Source: Pantoea sp. CCBC3-3-1 (lineage in GTDB: Bacteria; Pseudomonadota; Gammaproteobacteria; Enterobacterales; Enterobacteriaceae). Taken from it: DNA of 64,000 bases. The stretch is from contig NZ_CP034363.1 of the NCBI RefSeq assembly GCF_007981265.1, positions 2,914,001-2,978,000 on the forward strand, in the 5' to 3' direction. A program made the position numbers and the translations under genes. The notes under the pieces were generated by a model that worked only from the letters and a program-made list of their open reading frames with translations, searched no databases and was not told where the DNA came from. Positions 8,278-16,839 of this stretch are shown here, in pieces (the stretch's first letter is position 1; every line of letters begins with the position of its first letter).

Positions 8278-9288
8278 TCAAAGATAGAGAGCAGGCTGAG
8301 ATGGAATAATAACGTCATGTTTTGCACCATCTTTTAGCGATGCTAAACCAGCATCGCAGACGAGAGCGACAACATACCCATCCCATGATGATGGGCCTGT
8401 CATCTCACGCTGGGCGTTAACGTTATCAACAAAAGTTTGTACCTCGCGGTCGTAGGCGGTAGCGAAGCGCTCCATACAGGATTGAGCAATGTGTTGCGCG
8501 TTACCATTCAACGATCGAGTCGTTATTAACTGCTGCTCATTGAGTGCCCCAATGGAATTTTCACCAATGACTTCGCAACGGATGTCATAACCATATTGAC
8601 AATTTACGAAGAGTTCATCATCTATACGAACACCAGATTCTGTCTCAAAAATCACGATTAATGGATCTTGCAAATGTGGTTGCGCACGACGAGTTTTTTT
8701 CCCCGGTTTATCCACGCGGACAGATGTTATATTCTCATTTAACAAATAACGAATGATATCAATTTCATGCGTAGCTGAGTCATTAACTGCCATTTCCAAA
8801 GTGTAACCTTCCGGAACGGAAGGATTTCGGTGAGCACAATGAATGAGCATAATATCGCCGAGTTCTCCGCCATCAATTGTCTTTTTCAACGCCTGATAAC
8901 CCGGATCAAAGCGGCGCATGAAACCAAGTTGGAGCAGGCGTTTCCCTGCCCTCACTTCAGCATCAATAATTTCTTTGGATTCATCGGCGGTAGGTGTCAA
9001 CGGCTTCTCACAAAACACAGGTTTACCGGCTTTAAATGAAGCAAGTATCTGGTCTTTATGAACCGGGCCAATCGAACAAATGAAGACTGCATCAATTAAT
9101 TCTGAATTTATCATTTCTAACGCATCATAAAATGCCGTTGCACCGTATTCATTTGCCACTGCATCTGCTGCTGTATGATTAATATCACAAACGGCAGTTA
9201 CCCGCGCACCGGTAATAACATTACTGAAGCGCTTAAGATGATCACGGCCAATCATACCGAGACCAATCAAACCAATATTTACAGTCAT
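8278..9288 (-). CDS. Gfo/Idh/MocA oxidoreductase, inositol 2-dehydrogenase (IolG)-like
   Basis: NAD(P)-dependent sugar or cyclitol dehydrogenase of 336 residues. Seen: Rossmann motif GLGMIGRDH near residues 8-17, CEKPLTPTADES near 92 with the catalytic Lys, FMRRFDPGY near 124-132, and NDSATHEIDIIRYLL near 170 containing the substrate-binding Asp and His, all typical of IolG-type enzymes. It would oxidise a ring hydroxyl of myo-inositol or a related sugar to a ketone. It follows the transporter gene by 25 bp and precedes EIIA by 22 bp, so it is co-transcribed. The rest of the standard inositol pathway (IolB, IolC, IolD) is absent from the window, so the substrate may differ. Confidence 0.88.
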   Translation of the reverse strand: MTVNIGLIGLGMIGRDHLKRFSNVITGARVTAVCDINHTAADAVANEYGATAFYDALEMINSELIDAVFICSIGPVHKDQILASFKAGKPVFCEKPLTPTADESKEIIDAEVRAGKRLLQLGFMRRFDPGYQALKKTIDGGELGDIMLIHCAHRNPSVPEGYTLEMAVNDSATHEIDIIRYLLNENITSVRVDKPGKKTRRAQPHLQDPLIVIFETESGVRIDDELFVNCQYGYDIRCEVIGENSIGALNEQQLITTRSLNGNAQHIAQSCMERFATAYDREVQTFVDNVNAQREMTGPSSWDGYVVALVCDAGLASLKDGAKHDVIIPSQPALYL

Positions 9289-9313
9289 TTATTCTTCCTT
9301 AGTTGCAATAGTG

Positions 9314-10723
9314 TTAAAAGCGAAATTTCTTTTCAATTTGCTCTAAAGTCAATCCGCGTGTTTCTGGCAAGTATTTCACCAACAGAAGAAGCATAATGAT
9401 GTTAGTCGCGCCAAAGAATCCGAAAGTCATGCCACCACCGTAATGGCTTAACAGGTACGGAAAAATAGATTGAATCATGAAATCAAACATCCACAGTCCA
9501 AATACAGCAAAGCCCATTCCTACGCCGCGCATTCGCAATGGATATATTTCAGCTAACATCAACCAGAATACCGGTGCGATCCACCCCTGCATAAATACCA
9601 GAAATACCAGCATAAGACCGAGGATTACATAGGGTGCATTAGCGAAATTGGCATGGAGTGTTTCTACACCATTAATAGTTTCGGTATGGAAAAATAATTT
9701 AAACGCCAAACCGATTAAAAGCAGACTGATAGTGACGCCAGCCTGACCGGTAAAGAACATTTTACGACGTGAGTGTTTTCCAATTAATGCCATGCCAAGG
9801 AGTGTTGCCAATACGGAAATAATTCCATTTGCGACCGCTCCCGTGACTGCAGCTGCATCGCCGAGACCTGTAGCTTTGAGTACAGTTGGAGCGTAGTACA
9901 TTATGGTATTAACACCTGTTACTCGTGTTGCTAATACAATCATTAAGCCGATTAACACCAGTTGAATCACCCACCGATTCTTTAATTCGGCAAAAAGATT
10001 AAACTTCAGCTGATCTGCTTTAACGATCTGCTGTATTTCTTTTACTTCTCTATCAACTTCTTCCGGAAGACGAAGCGTTTTCAAAACTTTAACTGCTTTT
10101 TCAGTTTCACCGCGTCGTATAAAGAAGCGTGGTGATTCGGGCATCATTAGCATACCTATCCACAAAAGTGCACCAGGTAATGCTGGAATGGCTAACATGA
10201 TGCGCCAGTTATGCTGCATTTCAGGGTAAAGGTTAACAATGGCAGCATTGACTGAATACGCGAGAAATTGTCCAGTAACTATCATTAATTCATTGACTGT
10301 AACCATTCTTTCTCGTTGGTCGGCGCGAGCCAGTTCAGAAATATAAATTGGGACGGTTACTGAAGCACAACCTACCGCTAAGCCAAGTATAAATCGCGCG
10401 ACTATCATGGATGGAACATCCCAGGCGAAGGCAGTACCTAATGCTCCAAACATAAAGATTGCGGCAACCCATAATAAGTTTTTTCTACGCCCCTGTTTAT
10501 CGGAGAGATAACCGCCAAATAAGGATCCTAAAGCTGCACCGAACAATAGGAAAGAAGTAATAAATCCTTCCTGAGCAGGCGTCAAATTAAGATCATATTT
10601 CATAAATATTAGAGCGCCTGAAATAACGCCCGTATCATAACCGAAGCATAAACCACCTATTGTTGACACAATAGTGATTAGCCGCATACGTTGCGGGTTC
10701 TGCAGGTGAGTTTTATTATACAT
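9314..10723 (-). CDS. MFS sugar:proton symporter (SP family, IolT/XylE-like)
   Basis: Inner-membrane sugar porter of 469 residues with 12 predicted helices. Seen: GYDTGVISGAL in helix 1, the loop motif DKQGRRK between helices 2 and 3, PESPRFFIRRGE after helix 6, and PETRGLTLEQIE at the C-terminus. The helix 7 sugar-binding motif reads RVTGVNTIMYYAP where most relatives have QQ before the G-x-N; the missing glutamines may alter substrate choice. First gene of the four-gene minus-strand operon, with a CRP site about 265 bp upstream in the region shared with the divergent AraC gene. Related carriers move inositol, xylose, arabinose or galactose. Confidence 0.87.
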   Translation of the reverse strand: MYNKTHLQNPQRMRLITIVSTIGGLCFGYDTGVISGALIFMKYDLNLTPAQEGFITSFLLFGAALGSLFGGYLSDKQGRRKNLLWVAAIFMFGALGTAFAWDVPSMIVARFILGLAVGCASVTVPIYISELARADQRERMVTVNELMIVTGQFLAYSVNAAIVNLYPEMQHNWRIMLAIPALPGALLWIGMLMMPESPRFFIRRGETEKAVKVLKTLRLPEEVDREVKEIQQIVKADQLKFNLFAELKNRWVIQLVLIGLMIVLATRVTGVNTIMYYAPTVLKATGLGDAAAVTGAVANGIISVLATLLGMALIGKHSRRKMFFTGQAGVTISLLLIGLAFKLFFHTETINGVETLHANFANAPYVILGLMLVFLVFMQGWIAPVFWLMLAEIYPLRMRGVGMGFAVFGLWMFDFMIQSIFPYLLSHYGGGMTFGFFGATNIIMLLLLVKYLPETRGLTLEQIEKKFRF

Positions 10724-10989
10724 ATCTGTTCCATCTGGTTGTAAGGTCGTACGGTTAGAAGCCGTTATGATGGTCAGTTTTAGGGCTTGTTATTTTTCAG
10801 CCGAATTTGAAACTTATTATTTAATAATCAATTGCAATATTAGTTTCTTTATATTTTGAGAAGCGAATGTTTACCCTTATCGTTACAACAACGTTATATC
10901 AAAGTTAATTTCAAATACTAGATGCTTTCGCTCACTCGAGCTCATGGCGTGCGGGTGATCATAAATTAACAATGAAAAGCACTATTTGA

Positions 10990-11005
10990 AGTGACTAATG
11001 TCACA
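10990..11005. promoter_or_regulatory. CRP (cAMP receptor protein) site
   Basis: AGTGA-CTAATG-TCACA matches the TGTGA-N6-TCACA consensus at 9 of 10 positions. It lies about 267 bp upstream of the minus-strand transporter start. Confidence 0.65.
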
Positions 11006-11310
11006 CATCTATATCCATGTATTGACAAAACAAGAGTCAAGACAGCGTGAAAGTTAACATAATTGAATGGATGTTTAACCTTTTAATGATTTTTTAAGAG
11101 CATTTAACATCTAATAAAATCAATGGGTTATCGAGGAAATGTTTCATTTTTTAATTAAACCTACATTTAAAGATAATTGTTGAATAACAATAATGATGAT
11201 GTTGTTCATTTACAGTTATTTTTTCCTTTCAAAACATGTTCGGTTCAATCTGTAACTAACCAGCAGCATTATACGGGAATGCAGCGTCGATTTTTTGAAC
11301 AAAATAAAAG

Positions 11311-11326
11311 TGTGACAGCGATCAAA
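11311..11326. promoter_or_regulatory. CRP (cAMP receptor protein) site
   Basis: TGTGA-CAGCGA-TCAAA matches the CRP consensus at 9 of 10 positions. It lies about 167 bp upstream of the AraC-type gene at 11493. Confidence 0.6.
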
Positions 11327-11492
11327 CTTCTTTTTGATTGAGAAATTTGAATAACAATATTTTGTACATGAAGTACTTTTATTATTGCAATAGCTAGACA
11401 TCTCAATGAGTTAAATAATCATAAAAAGCAAAATTGATGATTACGAGACCATTAAGTAATGTAAGAATAGCGACACACTGACAGGAGCTATC

Positions 11493-12362
11493 ATGCTGAC
11501 CTTTTGCCTCAATGAACATCCCTTTTCCCATGGCTTCGAAAACAGCCTGCGACCACGCCTAAAATTTATATGTAAGGCAGAGGGACCAGAAGCGGCAATA
11601 CCACGAGTGATGCATAAACACGATGATCGCTTTGAAATCATGTTCATTCGTTCTGGCTGCGGTGTCTATAACATCGATGGACGAAGCTACGATGTCAAAA
11701 AAGGGGACATCATGCTTTTTAACGCCAATGTCTTGCATGATGAACAACCGACGGCCTCGGAGGAGTTGATGATCTTCAGTTGCGGTGTTGAGCAGCTAAA
11801 AGTAGATGGTTTACCTATGAATGTATTGACACCTCGTACTCAACCTACTGTCATGCCTAGTGGCGAGTTCTACGGTGAAATTTGTCAACTATTTGATCAG
11901 ATGTGGTCCCACGTCAGTTGCAAACGTCTTTACAGCTCTGAGATTGGCGACAATTTGCTAAATGTGTTGCTTTTAATTTGTCGCAATTTATGGATGGGCC
12001 ACAAGCATGAGCAGGAAACGGACACCATTTTGCTTGGCCAGCGTGTTAAAGATTATATTGACAATCATTATAAAGAAGACATTGCATTAAGCACAATTAC
12101 TGCAGCACTCAGCATGAACCAATTTTATCTTGCACATGCATTTAAAGATTACTCAGGTTATTCACCTAAGCATTATCAAACAAGGCGTCGCATTGGCGAA
12201 GCACAAAACTTATTACTTAGTACGGACTTGGGCGTAACTGAAGTTGCTAATGCAGTCGGTTACGATAACGTTAATAATTTCCATAGAATATTCCATAACC
12301 TTGTCGGCATTCCACCTGCGCGATATAAAAAATTCTGGCTAACGGGTCAAGTTAAGACTTAA
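11493..12362 (+). CDS. AraC-family transcriptional regulator with cupin sensor
   Basis: Activator-type regulator of 289 residues. An N-terminal cupin covers about residues 30-105 (HKHDDRFEIMFIRSG and the downstream VLHDE motif) and the C-terminal double helix-turn-helix about 185-285 (DIALSTITAALSMNQFYLAH and VTEVANAVGYDNVNNFHRIF). ATG 11493 follows AGGAGCTATC. It is placed between the divergent IolG-like operon and a second transporter-isomerase operon on its own strand, so it is the probable regulator of both. CRP sites flank it. The ligand is presumably the cluster's sugar or polyol. A hairpin follows its stop codon. Confidence 0.9.
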   Translation: MLTFCLNEHPFSHGFENSLRPRLKFICKAEGPEAAIPRVMHKHDDRFEIMFIRSGCGVYNIDGRSYDVKKGDIMLFNANVLHDEQPTASEELMIFSCGVEQLKVDGLPMNVLTPRTQPTVMPSGEFYGEICQLFDQMWSHVSCKRLYSSEIGDNLLNVLLLICRNLWMGHKHEQETDTILLGQRVKDYIDNHYKEDIALSTITAALSMNQFYLAHAFKDYSGYSPKHYQTRRRIGEAQNLLLSTDLGVTEVANAVGYDNVNNFHRIFHNLVGIPPARYKKFWLTGQVKT

Positions 12363-12391
12363 TTTTAGCCATCCGACCGCAAGCTTCTGAA

Positions 12392-12412
12392 CAGGTTTAT
12401 TTCATAAACCTG
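12392..12412 (+). terminator. Hairpin after the AraC-type gene
   Basis: CAGGTTTAT, loop TTC, ATAAACCTG: nine perfect pairs. The T run (CCTTTTTCTT) starts about eight bases after the stem, so this is a likely but not ideal intrinsic terminator. It would make the downstream transporter operon depend on its own promoter or on partial read-through. Confidence 0.5.
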
Positions 12413-12447
12413 CAGAATTCCTTTTTCTTAAAAAGTAAGGAACCATT

Positions 12448-12489
12448 ATGACGTTGGTGACTTTAGGCGGAGGCTATTATGCAGAATAA
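12448..12489 (+). CDS. Possible 13-codon leader peptide overlapping the transporter start
   Basis: A short open frame, MTLVTLGGGYYAE, begins at ATG 12448 behind AAGGAACCATT. It ends in TAA at 12487-12489, ten bases inside the transporter gene, whose ATG is at 12479. The overlap would allow translational coupling: ribosomes finishing the leader can restart on the carrier. The transporter also has its own GGCGGAGG site. No homologue is known to me, so this is an inferred regulatory peptide, not an established gene. Confidence 0.3.
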   Translation: MTLVTLGGGYYAE

Positions 12490-13948
12490 TAGTCGATGTA
12501 ATGCTCGCTATGTGTATTCATTATGCTGCATTGCCACTCTCGGTGGTGTGATGTTTGGTTATTCAACCGGTGTGATTTCAGGCACTGTTGATTCAATTCA
12601 GGCGCATTTTCAACTCGATCCCTCTCAAACTGGGTGGGTAGTATCAAGTATCTTTGTGGGTTGTATTATCGGTTCTCTTGCTGCGGGAAAATTAGCGGAT
12701 AAGCTAGGACGCAAACCCGTACTTCTCCTCGCCACCCTGGCTTTTGCATTATCAGCCGTGGGTTCGACTTTCGCAGATTCTTTTGTTTTATTCTCTTCAG
12801 CACGTATTGTCGCGGGCTTGGGTATTGGGTTAGCTGGAACGGTTGCACCGATGTACATGGGCGAAATTTCACCTGCCAGTATAAGAGGGAAAGCCTCGGG
12901 TATATTTAACCTTTCGCTTGTAGGTTCTCAAACACTGGTATTTCTCGTCAATTACCTCATTGGTCGTGGTATGTCCGAAACTTGGCTGATAGATGAGGGC
13001 TGGCGCTGGATGATGGGGGCACAGTTTGTTCCCGTCATCATGATGCTATTCTGCACGCTGATCCTTCCTGAATCTCCTCAATGGTGTATAAATCATCAGC
13101 AAGGCGAAAAAGCGTTGCGTGTACTCAAAAAAATCTATCCAGATCTTAATCAGGAAGAGGCTCGACAGATTATCTCAATGCGCAGTGAACCCAGCAGTAG
13201 CGCTAAAGGAAGCAGTTCACTGTCATATATTTGGCATACACCCGTGCTGCGCTACGCATTGCTCATCGGCTGTAGCATTGCAATTTTGCAACAGCTTACT
13301 GGTGCAAGTATCGTTATGTATTACGCTCCATTGATCCTAAATACAGGTGATATGAGTAAGGATACTCTTCTTTTTCAGACTATTTTCATAGGCCTGCTAA
13401 ATGCTTTAGGTTCATTCATAGCGATGAATCTTTATGATCGCTTTGGTCGTTTACCAGTGATGAAAATTGGGACTATAGGTTCCATTGTGTCTCTACTGTT
13501 ATTGTCATTAAGTATGCTTAATCCAAATAGTGGTTACCTCGCTATCTGTTCCGCATTGCTTTTTATGGTTATGTTCGCCATCAGTTGGGGGGCTGGATGC
13601 TGGGTGCTAATATCAGAAATCTTCCCGCCTCGTATAAAAAGTTATGCGATGGGAATGGCTGTGAGTTTTATGTGGATATTTAATTTCCTTGTGACCCAAT
13701 TCTTTCCTGTTTTAAATGAGATTCCGGTTTTACAGCAGGCATTTAATGGCGCATTTTCATTTTGGATCTTTGCCGCTATTAACCTCTTTTGTCTACTCTT
13801 CCTCATACGATATGTCCCTGAGACGCGCGGTGTAGCACTAGACGATATTGAACAATTACTTGCCGATCGTATCAAGCTCAACAACACATCCCATTCATCT
13901 GCTGTTTCATCCGCTTCAACCGAAAATTTGGGAGGTAAACATGATTAA
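12479..13948 (+). CDS. Second MFS sugar:proton symporter (SP family)
   Basis: Sugar porter of 489 residues with 12 predicted helices. Seen: GYSTGVISGTVDS in helix 1, DKLGRKP between helices 2 and 3, PESPQWCINHQQGEKAL after helix 6, LQQLTGASIVMYYAP in helix 7 (the usual G-x-N reads G-A-S), and PETRGVALDDIEQLL near the end, then a Ser-rich tail. It shares only family features with the carrier at 9314-10723. ATG 12479 has GGCGGAGG upstream. The next gene overlaps its last 8 bp, so the two are coupled. It probably imports a related substrate of the same cluster. Confidence 0.87.
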   Translation: MQNNSRCNARYVYSLCCIATLGGVMFGYSTGVISGTVDSIQAHFQLDPSQTGWVVSSIFVGCIIGSLAAGKLADKLGRKPVLLLATLAFALSAVGSTFADSFVLFSSARIVAGLGIGLAGTVAPMYMGEISPASIRGKASGIFNLSLVGSQTLVFLVNYLIGRGMSETWLIDEGWRWMMGAQFVPVIMMLFCTLILPESPQWCINHQQGEKALRVLKKIYPDLNQEEARQIISMRSEPSSSAKGSSSLSYIWHTPVLRYALLIGCSIAILQQLTGASIVMYYAPLILNTGDMSKDTLLFQTIFIGLLNALGSFIAMNLYDRFGRLPVMKIGTIGSIVSLLLLSLSMLNPNSGYLAICSALLFMVMFAISWGAGCWVLISEIFPPRIKSYAMGMAVSFMWIFNFLVTQFFPVLNEIPVLQQAFNGAFSFWIFAAINLFCLLFLIRYVPETRGVALDDIEQLLADRIKLNNTSHSSAVSSASTENLGGKHD

Positions 13949-14765
13949 GGCATTGCACGGTATTTCAACACATTATTGCAACGTAGTGACTGAAGCGCGT
14001 ATCGCAGCAGAAACCGGTTACGACGGACTTGAGTTTCTACACTATAAATTACTGCGTTACCTTGATAACGGCGGCAGTACCAGCAGTTTGAAGAAGTTGG
14101 TACACGGCTTTGGATTACAAACATCTTGCCTGAATGCGCTAATTGATATTGAGCGTTATAGGGACGGTTCTAAGCAACAAATGCTGACTGAAGCAACGAG
14201 GTTAACGCAGATAGCTTCAGAGCTTGAGTGTCCGACAATTCAGATACTTGCACAGCATGGCATCGATCATCTTCCTAAAACGCAGATACTCGAAATAATG
14301 ACTGAAAATATTTCGGACATAGCTGCCATTGGCGAGCAGTATGGTGTGCGTTATCAGATTGAGGTTATTGCTCATACCAAATTTAATACATTGGAGCAGG
14401 CACTTGAAGTCATTCGGCGCATCGATAAACCTAACGTTGGGCTGGTCATAGATTTCTGGCATTTATTTGCTACGGGTACCACTACACCTGACGATATTAA
14501 AAAACTAGATCCATCCCTTATCTTCGGTGTGCATTTTTGTGATGGCCGTAAGCCTTTACCTGGGGAGGCATGGGAGGAAACGGTGCTACGTGCTTATATG
14601 CCAGGGGAAGGAGATATTGATATTCAGGCCTGGACAGATGCTGTTAGAGCTACAGGCTTTGATGGCGTATGGTCTGCTGAATTGTTTAGTCCAGCGCGCT
14701 GGGAAATGGACCATGCTGTCCTTGCAAAACAGGTAATTGAAAACATGAATTATTACTTAAAGTAA
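13941..14765 (+). CDS. Second sugar phosphate isomerase/epimerase-type TIM barrel
   Basis: Xylose-isomerase-like TIM-barrel protein of 274 residues. Candidate metal ligands: Glu in YQIEVIAH, Asp and His in VIDFWHLF, His in GVHFCDGRK and Glu in WSAELFS, so the metal site looks complete. ATG 13941 is chosen because GGGAGG lies six bases upstream; the longer open frame runs through the end of the transporter gene. It overlaps that gene by 8 bp. It is not a close copy of the barrel at 6858-7799. Together the two could catalyse successive isomerisation or dehydration steps after the IolG-like oxidation. The exact reaction is unknown. Confidence 0.82.
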   Translation: MIKALHGISTHYCNVVTEARIAAETGYDGLEFLHYKLLRYLDNGGSTSSLKKLVHGFGLQTSCLNALIDIERYRDGSKQQMLTEATRLTQIASELECPTIQILAQHGIDHLPKTQILEIMTENISDIAAIGEQYGVRYQIEVIAHTKFNTLEQALEVIRRIDKPNVGLVIDFWHLFATGTTTPDDIKKLDPSLIFGVHFCDGRKPLPGEAWEETVLRAYMPGEGDIDIQAWTDAVRATGFDGVWSAELFSPARWEMDHAVLAKQVIENMNYYLK

Positions 14766-14773
14766 TTATTGCG

Positions 14774-14805
14774 GGCTCATCAACTAAACCTATGTATGAT
14801 GAGCC
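14774..14805. terminator. Hairpin between convergent genes
   Basis: GGCTCATCA (14774-14782), 14-base loop, TGATGAGCC (14797-14805). Nine perfect pairs lie between the plus-strand isomerase gene and the minus-strand royal-jelly-family gene. No strong T tract on either side; it probably ends or protects both transcripts. Confidence 0.45.
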
Positions 14806-14819
14806 TGAAATCATATGAT

Positions 14820-15989
14820 TCAGTATTTGCGTGTCTTATAAGGCAAACGGAAACGATATATTGACCAGGGTGAATGCGTGTGATCTTCACCCTGATTATT
14901 TTGGCTAAGAAATTCTATTTGCGGCGCAGGAACATAGATCCATCCATTGACAATAATTAAAGCATCGGGTGTCTCTAATCGGTCATCCTGAATAAGTGTC
15001 TCAACTGAGCCGTCTGGCTTTATGCAATCAATTGACCTTTTCTCAACATTGGATAAATAAATATTTCCATAGGCATCTATGGCTGAACCCCCAATTGATG
15101 GAATTTCGGCTACTTTTTCAATTTTAGATTCAAGCATACTGTCAGTATAGGAATTATCGAGAAGATATTTGGTACGTATTCGATAGAGCGGACCCGTCGG
15201 TGTTGAATAATAAAGCCATTCGCCATCGGCAGTAACTTCGATTACATCACTGTGTACTTCCGGTCTTTTTCCCCTGGCATCCTGCAACACTCTGCCTTTG
15301 AATCCTTTCTGCACTAAGTCATAAGGTTTACGTAACAGCACCGATGCCGATAGCCTTCGTATGGTATGGCCACTTTTAAGGTTATGGATGATTATCCCAC
15401 CTAATCCTGAATCAGTAACATAAATCAGCTCACCATGAATGCGAAGATCGTTTGGCGAGCCACCATCTGGCAATGAATTATCATCGAACCGGATAATATT
15501 TTTCGCTTCGCCTGAATTGATATCAAACGCAACCAATTTCGCGGCTCCCGCTTTAGGTTTATCGCCCTGAGGTGCTCCCTGGTCAACCACCCAAACCAAA
15601 TCATCATTAAATATGTGGCAAGCATTTATATTAACCAGAGTATTTGTCCCGTCGTCTTCAGCATGCCATTGGTTCCATTGGTTACCGGGAAAAGCAACAG
15701 GGCCATTAAGCGTAATGCGGGCTAACCCAGGCGAATCAAAATGCCCTTTAAAACGCGGCAGATTGATAAAAGTGGCCCCACTTGATGAGATAGCTATACC
15801 ATTTGCCAACCAGGGCGATGTAAAGCTACGTTCTAAAGCGGGTGTGCTAATCATTTTTGCAAAAGAAAATGTCGATTTTGTGAGACATATTATTGCAAGG
15901 CTGCCGCTTATAAATTGTCTACGTTGCACGGTACACTCCGGTGATTTAAGAGGCGGGGATCCATCGCGAGGCAGTGTTTTCAACATCAT
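14820..15989 (-). CDS. Exported major royal jelly protein (MRJP/yellow) family protein
   Basis: Protein of 389 residues whose main body (about 55-385) is a beta-propeller-like MRJP/yellow-type domain, with repeats such as LVWVVDQGAP, DLRIHGELIYVTDSG and GSAIDAYGNIYLSNVE. The N-terminus has RRQFISGS before a hydrophobic stretch ending TFSFA, consistent with a twin-arginine or Sec signal, so it likely works in the periplasm. Relatives include lactonase-like propellers, and a sugar-lactone or ligand-binding role would fit the cluster, but this is inference. The start region overlaps the VOC gene by 44 bp and has no clear ribosome site; translation is probably coupled. A start at the second Met is equally possible. 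Confidence 0.72.
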   Translation of the reverse strand: MMLKTLPRDGSPPLKSPECTVQRRQFISGSLAIICLTKSTFSFAKMISTPALERSFTSPWLANGIAISSSGATFINLPRFKGHFDSPGLARITLNGPVAFPGNQWNQWHAEDDGTNTLVNINACHIFNDDLVWVVDQGAPQGDKPKAGAAKLVAFDINSGEAKNIIRFDDNSLPDGGSPNDLRIHGELIYVTDSGLGGIIIHNLKSGHTIRRLSASVLLRKPYDLVQKGFKGRVLQDARGKRPEVHSDVIEVTADGEWLYYSTPTGPLYRIRTKYLLDNSYTDSMLESKIEKVAEIPSIGGSAIDAYGNIYLSNVEKRSIDCIKPDGSVETLIQDDRLETPDALIIVNGWIYVPAPQIEFLSQNNQGEDHTHSPWSIYRFRLPYKTRKY

Positions 15990-16470
15990 AATTTAGCTTG
16001 GATGGAAGGCTGATTAATTCAATCAGAACACCGAACGTAGTCATGCCAAACCATGTTTGGTTTCCCTTGCCTTTTTCCTGAGCAAAGCAGTCTGATGGTC
16101 CTTCGAACATTTTCGCGCCATGTTCACGCATTTTTTCACCCGCCATGTTGATATCATCAACATACAGCGAGAAATGGTTTATGCCTGAATTCGCAGGGTT
16201 AGCCTGATGATCATCTGCTACGGGGTAGGTCTGAAAGAGTTCAATATTGCAACCGTTGGCGAGTCGCAACATTGATAAGCCTGTGACTTTCATATCGACA
16301 GGGAAACCATTTAGAGGATGCATGTTTTCGCCTGCAATCTCTTTATCTTTGTCGCCCGGCGGAGCCAACCGGTAAAGCACGACAGCATTTAATGCATTAA
16401 CAAAAAAATCTTCTGCTTGCTTCAAGCAATTCACAGTGATGCCAATATGCTCTATGCCACGGATTGTCAT
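15946..16470 (-). CDS. VOC (glyoxalase/dioxygenase superfamily) protein
   Basis: Metal-dependent vicinal-oxygen-chelate fold protein of 174 residues, with paired beta-alpha-beta modules. Likely metal ligands: His in EHIGITV near residue 8, His in INHFSLYVDD near 97 and Glu in VLIELISLP near 155. Such proteins act as lyases, epimerases, isomerases or dioxygenases. ATG 16470 follows GGGAGAAACG. First gene of a two-gene operon with the royal-jelly-family gene, with a perfect CRP site about 60 bp upstream. It probably handles a keto or diol intermediate of the sugar cluster; the reaction cannot be read from sequence. Confidence 0.8.
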   Translation of the reverse strand: MTIRGIEHIGITVNCLKQAEDFFVNALNAVVLYRLAPPGDKDKEIAGENMHPLNGFPVDMKVTGLSMLRLANGCNIELFQTYPVADDHQANPANSGINHFSLYVDDINMAGEKMREHGAKMFEGPSDCFAQEKGKGNQTWFGMTTFGVLIELISLPSKLNYDVENTASRWIPAS

Positions 16471-16529
16471 CGTTTCTCCCGATTTATTTCAAATGACTAT
16501 TAATCCCATATAAATAATCCTGGCATAAA

Positions 16530-16545
16530 TGTGATATTTGTCACA
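16530..16545. promoter_or_regulatory. Perfect CRP site upstream of the VOC-MRJP operon
   Basis: TGTGA-TATTTG-TCACA matches the CRP consensus at all ten positions. It is centred about 67 bp upstream of the VOC start codon (16470), a common activating position. Confidence 0.75.
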
Positions 16546-16839
16546 TATGGAATAGTAATAGTTAATTTCACCTTGTGTTTGGAGTATGGTAAATAATGAA
16601 TTCGGGTTGAAGATTCATCATGAAGTGCGTAATATTTGAAGACCATTTCATGCATAAGAAAAACACCTTAATAAGGACAATTCTTTGGTAGAATAATATT
16701 CCAATTAGCGCGACAAAAACATAAGCAGTCTGTGTCCTCAGATATATCCACTATCCGAGGCCAGTGTAAGAAAACTAAAAGAGCTTAAATGGAGTGCTGA
16801 TGCGTAGCAGCAACTCCCTTACAGGCCGATGTGTAGATT

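Larger units (their letters stand above)
10724..11492. promoter_or_regulatory. Divergent control region between the transporter operon and araC-type gene
   Basis: A 769 bp AT-rich stretch without a supportable gene. It holds two CRP-like sites (10990-11005 and 11311-11326), one nearer each start, plus many A/T runs. A 61-codon open frame at 11216-11401 on the minus strand has no ribosome site or family resemblance and is not called. Unusually long for a simple divergent promoter, which leaves room for AraC-protein half sites or an unrecognised small RNA. Confidence 0.6.

Noticed and set aside
10724..11492. Small RNA or riboswitch in the long AraC/transporter gap
   Set aside because: The region is large and AT-rich but I could not see a conserved aptamer or a promoter-terminator pair that would support one.
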